From: an uncultured Eubacteriales bacterium
GTDB taxonomy: Bacteria; Bacillota; Clostridia; Oscillospirales; Acutalibacteraceae
DNA: 59,044 bases
Direction of reading: 5' to 3'
NCBI GenBank assembly: GCA_900314795.1
Contig: OMWP01000036.1
Location: 1 to 59,044, forward strand
The notes under the pieces are model-generated. The model was not told the DNA's origin and ran no database searches. It worked only from the letters and a program-made list of their open reading frames with translations. The position numbers and the translations under genes are program-made. Positions 52,917 through 59,044 of the stretch are shown here, in pieces. The number at the start of each line of letters is the position of its first letter. Positions within the stretch are counted from its first letter, which is position 1.

Positions 52917-53438
52917 TTACAGTAAACCGTTGGCAGTCAGCCAACGCTGTACGCTGTTCTTGGAATTTGCGGCATTGCCGCCGGTGATGGGAAGTCCGCT
53001 TTTGACGGTCGCACCGGGGCAGGCGCGCTTGATATCGCGCTCGCTGCTGCCCATACCGCTGCCCTCGTTGGTGCACAGCGGCAGGATCGTCTTGCCGGAG
53101 AAATCGAAGGCTTCGAGGAAGGTGAAGACTGCCATCGGCATGGTGCCCCAATAGTTGGGATAGGCGAGCACGACGGTGTCGTATTCGTCGATAGAATCGG
53201 GCATCGACACCAGCGCGGGACGCGCCTTCGCGCGCAGATCTTTTTTTGCTTCATCGATGCAGGTCATGTAAACCGGAGAATACGGGTGCTCCATCTCGAT
53301 CTTGAAGGTATCCGCGGGGATCAGCTCCTTCATGATATCACAAACGATCTCGGTGTTGCCCACCTTGACATAGCGCATGGCGCCGGAAAAATAGTTTTCA
53401 TCCGCGCGGGAGAAAAACGCGATCAATGTTTTAGCCAT
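52917..53438 (-). CDS. Flavodoxin-family protein
   Basis: 173 residues: TLIAFFSRADENYFSG at the FMN loop, YDTVVLAYPNYWGTMPMAVFTFLEAFDFSGKTILPLCTNEGSGMGSS, the pattern of the long flavodoxin_4 group widespread in gut Firmicutes and Bacteroidetes. First gene of the operon and divergent from the lysR gene, which probably controls it. Confidence 0.9.
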   Translation of the reverse strand: MAKTLIAFFSRADENYFSGAMRYVKVGNTEIVCDIMKELIPADTFKIEMEHPYSPVYMTCIDEAKKDLRAKARPALVSMPDSIDEYDTVVLAYPNYWGTMPMAVFTFLEAFDFSGKTILPLCTNEGSGMGSSERDIKRACPGATVKSGLPITGGNAANSKNSVQRWLTANGLL

Positions 53439-53469
53439 AAGAGTTACCTCCTGTTTTGTTTCTGCCTAT

Positions 53470-53516
53470 ATTATACCCGATAACTATTGCAAAGTCCAAT
53501 CGAAATATGTTATAAT
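53470..53516. promoter_or_regulatory. Overlapping divergent promoters, lysR/flavodoxin
   Basis: Plus strand: TTGCAA (53487-53492), 18 bases, TATAAT (53511-53516) for the lysR gene. Minus strand: TTGGAC (53494-53499), 18 bases, TATAAT (53470-53475) for the flavodoxin operon. The -35 boxes interleave, typical of LysR-regulated pairs. Confidence 0.7.
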
Positions 53517-53549
53517 CAATTTAATTATTAAATAACAGAGAGTGAGAAT

Positions 53550-54437
53550 ATGAACACAAAACAGATCGATTATTGCATTGAGCTGGCGCGGACATTGAAT
53601 TTCAGCCGCGCGGCAGAGAATCAATTCGTCAGTCAGCCGACCTTTTCTTATCAAATCAAATTGCTGGAGGAGGAGATCGGCTTCAGGCTCTTTGAGCGCA
53701 GCGGCAAGGGTGCCGCACTGACGCCGGCAGGGGTGCAGTTCGTGAGTTTTCTGAGCGGCATGCGCGAGGACTTGAAACGCGCGATAGAGCAGGGGCAGAA
53801 TTTCAGTGCGAAGTTCAAGGAAGCGGTGTCGATCAATCTGATGGTGCGGCAGGCGATCTGTTTTTTGCCCGAGGCAATGCGGCTGTTTGCGGAACAGATG
53901 CCCGATGTGCAGATCGTGCCGCAGTTCCAGTATGAAAACGGCCTCGACACCTTCATGAAGGGCGACGCGGATATGCTGTTCGCACTCAGGGAGCAGTCAA
54001 AACAGCTGTCGAACACCGCGGTGCACCCGCTGTTTGAGAGCCGTATCTATCTGATCGCACAACGGGATGATCCGCTTGCGCAGAAGAATCGGATCAAGGA
54101 AAGCGATCTGTACGGCAGGACGCTGATGGTCGGCGGCGGATCGCCCGCGGCATTGAAGGCGGTACAGCATAGGCTGATCGCTTCGGGCAGGATCGAGTAT
54201 TTCAACAGCGCCGATCACGACACGACCTTGACAAATGTTGCCGCAGGTCGCGGCGTTTGCTTGGCACCCGGTTTTTTGAACGACCACAGCGGACAGTTCG
54301 CGTGGATCCCCTTTGACTGCGCAGAGAGCTTCTCATGCGTTTTGTGCACGCATAAGTCGGACACAAGGGCGAGTGTTACTGCCTTCATTGAAATTTTGCA
54401 GAAGCTATATAAGGATGCGGTGGCGTTTCCATTATAA
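53550..54437 (+). CDS. LysR-family transcriptional regulator
   Basis: 295 residues. N-terminal winged helix (QIDYCIELARTLNFSRAAENQFVSQPTFSYQIKLLEEEIGFRLFERSGKGAALTPAG) and a periplasmic-binding-like effector domain (SINLMVRQAICFLPEAMRLFAEQMPDVQI...). It probably activates the divergent flavodoxin operon in response to an unknown small molecule or redox cue. Confidence 0.92.
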   Translation: MNTKQIDYCIELARTLNFSRAAENQFVSQPTFSYQIKLLEEEIGFRLFERSGKGAALTPAGVQFVSFLSGMREDLKRAIEQGQNFSAKFKEAVSINLMVRQAICFLPEAMRLFAEQMPDVQIVPQFQYENGLDTFMKGDADMLFALREQSKQLSNTAVHPLFESRIYLIAQRDDPLAQKNRIKESDLYGRTLMVGGGSPAALKAVQHRLIASGRIEYFNSADHDTTLTNVAAGRGVCLAPGFLNDHSGQFAWIPFDCAESFSCVLCTHKSDTRASVTAFIEILQKLYKDAVAFPL

Positions 54438-54439
54438 CA

Positions 54440-54476
54440 AAAGGCGGCAGGTATCGTTGTACCTGCCGTCTTTTAC
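54440..54476. terminator. Bidirectional terminator, lysR/capA
   Basis: GGCAGGTA...TACCTGCC stem with AAAAGG before and CTTTT after, between convergent genes. Confidence 0.8.
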
Positions 54477-54481
54477 TGTCA

Positions 54482-55654
54482 TCATTTTGTTTCATCCAAC
54501 AGATCGCTGATGATACGGTTGCCGACCTCGTTGAACTCCTCGTTGTGCAGGAACATCTGCATGCCGAGCAGTTGATCTCGGGTATAGGATTTTTTGAGGT
54601 ATTCCAAATACTCTGCGGGGTTGAGCTCCTTGCGCTTTTCCGCGTCCAGAGGGTTGGTGCCGCGGAAAAGGAAGAAGAACGCGGTTGCCCACTTGGTGCA
54701 GTCCCTGCCGAACTGCCGCTCGAATTCTTCCCTTGCTTCACTGTCGCCGCCGAGCAATCGGTCATGGATCTTACTGCGCTCATAAAACGCGGATAGCTCC
54801 TGCTCATCGTCATAGATACAGCCCTTTTCGGTGCGGCGGATGCGGTGCGGCGTTGCCGAAAAGCCATTGTCACCGATCACAAGCTCCAGCACCAGACCCT
54901 CCGCCAAGTGCGGGGTGACCTCGGTGCGGAAATGGAAGCAAAAATTGCCCTGACCGTAGAGCAGATAAGCACCGTTGTAATGTTCCTCTTCCCCAATCGC
55001 ATGAGTGTGCTGAGAGATAACGACATCCGCGCCGTTGTCCGCCATGCGGTGGAAGCGAGTGCGCATGATATCGCTGTTATAGTGTGTGCCCTCGATGCCG
55101 CCGTGGTACAAAACGATCAGAAAATCACATCGCTCTTTGAGTGCGCTGATCTCACGGCATACGCGGTATTCGTCATAGAGATTCACCCCGGGGTGATCTT
55201 CACGCGGGGCGTTCTCAAAGCGCTCCGTCGTATTATATAGGATGATTTTTCTCTCGCCGTCGTTGATCTCAACATAGCTTTTGATGGTTGCTGCACTATC
55301 GCCCCAGCCGAAATAGCCGATTCCGTTTTCATCCAGCGTGCGACAGGTGTCAAGATACCCCTGCCTGCCGTAGTCCATGGAATGGGTGTTGCCCAGGGTG
55401 GCGTAATCGATGCCGAGGTCTTTGACCGCGCGGATGGTATTTGTCGGCGCTTTGATGTTCGGGCCGATCTTTTCGATCGGCTGATCGCTGTCGGTAAAAC
55501 AGCCCTCGAGGTTGCAGATGCGGATATCTGCCGAAGCGAAAAGCTCACAGAGCTTGTCTCCGAACAGCGCCCTTATATCACCCGCTGCGAACAAGTCGTA
55601 GTTACAGGACATCGGCATCAGATCGCCTGCGATCATGATCTTTGTATCTTTCAT
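54482..55654 (-). CDS. CapA-family metallophosphatase-like protein
   Basis: 390 residues of the CapA/PgsA family: MIAGDLMPMSCNYDLF, ADIRICNLEGCF, TLGNTHSMDYG, FLIVLYHGGIEGTHYNS, VVISQHTHAIGEEEHYNGAYLLYGQGNFCF. These positions match calcineurin-like metal ligands. CapA proteins are tied to poly-gamma-glutamate capsule export, but this one has no signal peptide or membrane segment and no capBC neighbours, so it may act in the cytoplasm. GAAGGAG sets the start at 55654. Confidence 0.85.
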   Translation of the reverse strand: MKDTKIMIAGDLMPMSCNYDLFAAGDIRALFGDKLCELFASADIRICNLEGCFTDSDQPIEKIGPNIKAPTNTIRAVKDLGIDYATLGNTHSMDYGRQGYLDTCRTLDENGIGYFGWGDSAATIKSYVEINDGERKIILYNTTERFENAPREDHPGVNLYDEYRVCREISALKERCDFLIVLYHGGIEGTHYNSDIMRTRFHRMADNGADVVISQHTHAIGEEEHYNGAYLLYGQGNFCFHFRTEVTPHLAEGLVLELVIGDNGFSATPHRIRRTEKGCIYDDEQELSAFYERSKIHDRLLGGDSEAREEFERQFGRDCTKWATAFFFLFRGTNPLDAEKRKELNPAEYLEYLKKSYTRDQLLGMQMFLHNEEFNEVGNRIISDLLDETK

Positions 55655-55777
55655 AGTAACTCCTTCAAAATATGTTTCTTCATCACAGAGTGGGGGAGAG
55701 GCGTTCATATATATGATACCTCAAAGTTATGTTTTTTTCAATCAATTTGTATTTCTGAAAAAATTTTAAAAAGGATA

Positions 55778-55828
55778 TTGACAATGTGTCAGAATAGAGT
55801 TATGATATAGATACTGACACAGTGTCAG
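55778..55828 (+). promoter_or_regulatory. TetR-regulated promoter and operators
   Basis: TTGACA (55778-55783), 17 bases, TATGAT (55801-55806). A perfect 7-1-7 palindrome, CTGACAC A GTGTCAG (55814-55828), lies at the start site, and TTGACAATGTGTCAG (55778-55792) over the -35 box is a second, imperfect copy. It is almost surely the binding site of the TetR protein just downstream. Confidence 0.8.
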
Positions 55829-55850
55829 AATATAAGATACAGGTGATACT

Positions 55851-56471
55851 ATGCCCAAGGGTTCTCCCGAACTGACCAACGCACGCAAGGAAGAGATCAT
55901 CAATGCGTGTAAGACGCTGTACAAGGATATGAGCTTCAAGGATATCACGATCATGAAGATCGCGGATGCCACCAGCTTCTCCCGCGCGTCGATCTACAAC
56001 TATTTTGAAACGAAGGAAGAGATCTTCCTCGCGATACTGCAACAGGAATATGAGCTGTGGGTCGCAAAACTCAAAACCATCACCGACAGCAACGATCATA
56101 TGACAAAGGATGAGATCGCCAAAGCGCTGGCGACGTCATTGAAAGAGCGCAAGCTCCTGCTCAAGCTGATGAGCATGAACCACTACGATATGGAGGAGAA
56201 CAGCCGTGAGGAACGCCTGTGTGAGTTCAAGGTCGCCTACGGCAGCTCGCTCAAAGCGGTCGACAACCTTCTGCAAAAGTTCTGTCATGATATGGATGAA
56301 ACGGCACGCCGAGAATTCCTCTATTCCTTCTTTCCGTTCATCTACGGCATCTACCCCTACACGGTCGTGACCGATAAGCAGAAAAACGCAATGGAAAAAG
56401 CAGGCGTCGGCTACACCTACTACTCCATCGAGGAGCTCGCCTATACCTGCGCGAAGAAGCTGTTGGGATGA
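55851..56471 (+). CDS. TetR/AcrR-family regulator
   Basis: 206 residues. N-terminal helix-turn-helix (IINACKTLYKDMSFKDITIMKIADATSFSRASIYNYFETKEEIFLAIL) and a helical ligand domain. Operators at its own promoter imply autoregulation and control of the aldo/keto reductase and flavodoxin genes that follow. Confidence 0.92.
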   Translation: MPKGSPELTNARKEEIINACKTLYKDMSFKDITIMKIADATSFSRASIYNYFETKEEIFLAILQQEYELWVAKLKTITDSNDHMTKDEIAKALATSLKERKLLLKLMSMNHYDMEENSREERLCEFKVAYGSSLKAVDNLLQKFCHDMDETARREFLYSFFPFIYGIYPYTVVTDKQKNAMEKAGVGYTYYSIEELAYTCAKKLLG

Positions 56472-56508
56472 TTACGATCACCACAGCAAATCATAAAGGA
56501 GCAAACAC

Positions 56509-57561
56509 ATGAAATATACAAAACTCGGCAATTCCAAGCTGAACGTATCCCGCACCTGCATGGGATGTATGGGCTTCGGCGATCCCGCGCGCGGTCAGCA
56601 CAGCTGGACGATCGACGAGGAACACACAAGAGAGATCATTAAACGCGGTCTGGAGCTGGGCGTGAACTTCTATGATACCGCCATCGCCTACCAGAGCGGC
56701 ACCAGCGAGCAGTATGTCGGCAGGGCGCTGAGGGATTTTGCAAGGCGCGAGGATGTGGTCGTCGCGACCAAATTCCTGCCCCGTACCCCGCAGGAGATCG
56801 CGGACGGCATCAGCGGACAACAGCACATCGAGAACATGATCAACACCAGTCTTATGAACCTCGGCATGGATTATGTCGATCTGTATATCTATCATATGTG
56901 GGACTGGAACACGCCGATCGAGGAGATCCTCGACGGGCTGAACCGTGTGGTCAAAGCAGGTAAAGCGCGCTATATCGGTATTTCCAACTGCTTTGCGTGG
57001 CAGCTCGCCAAGGCGAACGCAATCGCCGAGAAAGAGGGATTTGCCAAATTTGTATCCGTGCAGGGGCACTATAACCTGATCTTCCGTGAGGAGGAGCGCG
57101 AGATGGCGCCGTACTGCTTTGAGGAAAACATCGCCATGACGCCCTACAGCGCGCTGGCAAGCGGCAGACTGTCCCGCAAATCAGGCGAGAACAGTACAAA
57201 GCGCGCCGCAGAGGACGCCTACGCGAAGTTCAAATATGACGCGACCGCTCAGCAGGACAGCGTGATCATCGACCGCGTCGCCGAGATCGCCGAAAAACAC
57301 GGTGTGACCATGACGGAGATCTCTCTGGCGTGGCTGCTCACCAAGGCAGCGTCCCCTGTGGTCGGCGCGACAAAGCTGCACCACATCGAGGGCGCGGCAA
57401 AGGCGGTCGAGCTCACCTTGACCGATGACGAGATCGCGTATCTGGAAGAACCGTATGTACCGCATCCGCTCGCGGGCGTGATGGCACAGAACAAACGTGA
57501 AAACGCAACAGAAAAACACGTCTGGACAACAGGCGATCAAACAATCAAACAGGAGGTATGA
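56509..57561 (+). CDS. Aldo/keto reductase (YhdN/AKR11-13-like)
   Basis: 350 residues. LGNSKLNVSRTCMGCMGFG at the N-terminus, NFYDTAIAYQSGTSEQYVGRAL (Asp, Tyr), VVVATKF (Lys), LYIYHMWDWNTP (His), YIGISNC and SPVVGATKLHHIEGA. An oxidoreductase using NADPH and reducing carbonyl compounds. It starts 37 bases after tetR and its stop overlaps the next gene. Confidence 0.9.
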   Translation: MKYTKLGNSKLNVSRTCMGCMGFGDPARGQHSWTIDEEHTREIIKRGLELGVNFYDTAIAYQSGTSEQYVGRALRDFARREDVVVATKFLPRTPQEIADGISGQQHIENMINTSLMNLGMDYVDLYIYHMWDWNTPIEEILDGLNRVVKAGKARYIGISNCFAWQLAKANAIAEKEGFAKFVSVQGHYNLIFREEEREMAPYCFEENIAMTPYSALASGRLSRKSGENSTKRAAEDAYAKFKYDATAQQDSVIIDRVAEIAEKHGVTMTEISLAWLLTKAASPVVGATKLHHIEGAAKAVELTLTDDEIAYLEEPYVPHPLAGVMAQNKRENATEKHVWTTGDQTIKQEV

Positions 57562-57563
57562 TG

Positions 57564-58256
57564 ATGACAAAAACAAACAGAGTAATGAGAGTAACAGCGC
57601 TGCTGATGTTGGTGGTTTTCCTGTTCACCTTTGCCGCATGCGGCAGTAAATCCGCAAGTGAAACACAGGCGGCAACAGAAGCGACGGCGACACAGGCAGC
57701 TGCTACCGAGGCAAAGACCGCCGATGCGCAGCAGGGTGAGACGAAAGCGACCGATACCGCTGACGCGACAGGAACGGCATCCAACAGCAATACGCTGGTC
57801 GTCTTTTTCTCCGCGACCGGTACGACAAAAGGCGTGGCGCAGAACATCGCCAACGCGACCGGTGCGGACACCTATGAGATCCTCGCGGCACAGCCCTACA
57901 CCGAGGCGGATCTGAACTGGAACGACAAGAGCAGCCGCAGTACGACCGAACAAAACGATAAATCCGTCCGTCCCGAGATCGGCAGCGATAAACTCAACCT
58001 CGACGGCTACAGCACGATCTACGTCGGCTATCCCATCTGGTGGGGCGAGGAGCCGCGCATCATGGATACCTTCGCGCAGAGCTATGACTTCACCGGCAAG
58101 ACGATGATCCCGTTCTGCACCTCCGGCGGCTCCGGCATCGGATCGAGCGGCAAGAATCTCGCTGAGATCGCCGGCACCGGCAACTGGCTGGAGGGCGATC
58201 GCCTGAGCGCTGATTCCGACATCGCGGCATGGATCAAAGGGCTGAACCTGTCATAA
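57564..58256 (+). CDS. Flavodoxin lipoprotein
   Basis: 230 residues. Lipoprotein signal peptide (FAAC, Cys26), an Ala/Thr/Glu/Lys-rich linker of about 45 residues, then a flavodoxin domain: TLVVFFSATGTTKGVAQNIANATGADTYEI and YSTIYVGYPIWWGEEPRIMDTFAQSYDFTGKTMIPFCTSGGSGIG. An FMN protein tethered outside the membrane, suggesting extracytoplasmic electron transfer. Three ATG codons in a row follow AGGAGG; the third has the usual spacing. Confidence 0.9.
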   Translation: MTKTNRVMRVTALLMLVVFLFTFAACGSKSASETQAATEATATQAAATEAKTADAQQGETKATDTADATGTASNSNTLVVFFSATGTTKGVAQNIANATGADTYEILAAQPYTEADLNWNDKSSRSTTEQNDKSVRPEIGSDKLNLDGYSTIYVGYPIWWGEEPRIMDTFAQSYDFTGKTMIPFCTSGGSGIGSSGKNLAEIAGTGNWLEGDRLSADSDIAAWIKGLNLS

Positions 58257-58272
58257 GTCACCCTATCCAATG

Positions 58273-58406
58273 GCATGGCGAAGCACGCTGGTGCTGTAGC
58301 AATTTCAATCGATCAATCGTCATTGCGAAGCTCACAAGAGCTGTGGCAATCTCAACCGATCAATCGTCATTGCGAAGCTCACAAGAGCTGTGGCAATCTC
58401 AACCGA
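58273..58406. repeat. Palindromic dispersed repeat, three tandem copies
   Basis: TCATTGCGAAGCTC ACAA GAGCTGTGGCAATCTC repeated with a 47-base period at 58320 and 58367, identical over 39 bases, plus a diverged copy from about 58273 whose stem is AGCAC/GTGCT. They are joined by CGATCAATCG. Too short and too palindromic for CRISPR. Confidence 0.75.
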
Positions 58407-58429
58407 ATATAGAATAAGGAGAGATATAT

Positions 58430-58903
58430 ATGAGTAAACAATTAGTCGCCTATTTTTCGGCAAGCGGCACCACCGCACGCGTTGCGAAAGATTTAGCGAA
58501 GGCGGCAGGCGCTGATCTGTATGAGATCAAACCCGCCGTACCCTATACGAGAGCCGACCTCAACTGGCAGGATAAAAACTCCCGCAGTTCACAGGAGATG
58601 AGGGACAAGAGTTCCCGACCCGCACTGGCGGATACCGGGGCGAATATCGCTGACTACGACACCATCTTTGTCGGCTTCCCGATCTGGTGGTACGTCGCGC
58701 CGACGATCATCAACAGCTTTTTGGAAGCATATGATTTCAGCGGCAAGAAGATCGTGTTGTTCGCCACCTCGGGCGGTTCGGGCTTCGGCAAGGCTGTCGC
58801 GGGATTACAGCCCGGCGCACCGCATGCAACCATCGTGGAGGGCGCACTCCTCAACGGCAGACCGAGTGAAGCAAAGCTCAAAGCCTTCGCTGACCAATAC
58901 TAA
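58430..58903 (+). CDS. Flavodoxin
   Basis: 157 residues: [53 protein letters not shown] and [45 protein letters not shown], close to the domain of the preceding lipoprotein but without signal peptide. The two arose by duplication and give a cytoplasmic and an exported form. AAGGAGAG precedes the start. Confidence 0.93.
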   Translation: MSKQLVAYFSASGTTARVAKDLAKAAGADLYEIKPAVPYTRADLNWQDKNSRSSQEMRDKSSRPALADTGANIADYDTIFVGFPIWWYVAPTIINSFLEAYDFSGKKIVLFATSGGSGFGKAVAGLQPGAPHATIVEGALLNGRPSEAKLKAFADQY

Positions 58904-59044
58904 AACATAATACTAAGGCATACAAAAACACCGCGGAAAGCGCTATTGAACCGCACCCCGTCAAGAGGACAGAGAAATAATTAAAAGATAATTTACAATG
59001 TAATAATATAGAAGTGCCGCAAATTAAGGCTGGACAAAGGATTT
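58904..59044. other. Window end, no gene seen
   Basis: 141 AT-rich bases with ATGTAATAATATAG near 58998-59011 that might be a -10 region. No complete start or domain is visible before the window ends. Confidence 0.3.

Noticed and set aside
58273-58406. Possible CRISPR from three 47-base repeats
   Set aside because: Copies are directly adjacent with the same joining sequence and match the dispersed palindrome found elsewhere in the window.

Overview
The window reads as chromosomal DNA of a Gram-positive anaerobe of the class Clostridia, most likely an Oscillospiraceae/Ruminococcus-like gut commensal. The reasons are strong AGGAGG ribosome sites, TTGACA-N17-TATAAT promoters, lipobox lipoproteins, a FeoB-associated Cys-rich membrane protein, many flavodoxins and c-di-GMP proteins, and dispersed palindromic repeats of a kind I associate with that family. 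This assignment is inference from gene content; no rRNA or marker gene is present, and I recognised no tRNA or CRISPR array.

Layout. (1) 0.2-9.2 kb, mostly minus strand: a CstA-type permease, a PHP histidinol-phosphatase/DUF1858/zinc-ribbon operon, a beta-helix lipoprotein, a cupin plus flavin-reductase pair, a Veg-like protein and a GIY-YIG nuclease. (2) 9.5-25.3 kb, plus strand: a class I c-di-GMP riboswitch with terminator, then a secreted beta-helix protein, a lipoprotein, a small coiled-coil protein, a membrane HD-GYP protein, a 1028-residue membrane-anchored hydrolase-like protein, a HEAT-repeat protein, a processive family-2 glycosyltransferase and two exported glycoside-hydrolase-like proteins. 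I read this as a synthase-dependent exopolysaccharide and matrix system. (3) 25.9-40.8 kb: a signalling island with a GGDEF-EAL protein, an amino-acid-permease/histidine-kinase/receiver fusion followed by a receiver-EAL protein, an HPt protein and an HD-GYP sensor, two diguanylate cyclase genes each broken by one lesion, and a PP2C phosphatase with an RsbW-like kinase. Two transcription units here begin with the same structured leader. (4) 40.88-41.30 kb: four tandem hairpin units whose arm words differ between units but match within each unit. (5) 41.4-45.1 kb: two Na+/H+ antiporters, a MITE and a frameshifted acetyltransferase. (6) 45.3-51 kb: an OhrR/glutathione peroxidase/flavodoxin operon and a feo iron-uptake operon behind a duplicated promoter. 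(7) 51-59 kb: redox genes (aldo-keto reductases and flavodoxins) under LysR and TetR regulators, plus a CapA-family protein.

How the parts fit. Regions 2 and 3 look like one c-di-GMP circuit. Intact EAL and HD-GYP domains would degrade the messenger, a phosphorelay feeds one of the EAL proteins, and the riboswitch senses the messenger ahead of the polysaccharide genes. Both proteins here that carry a true GGDEF motif are interrupted, so in this strain synthesis of c-di-GMP would have to come from elsewhere, unless the lesions are assembly errors.
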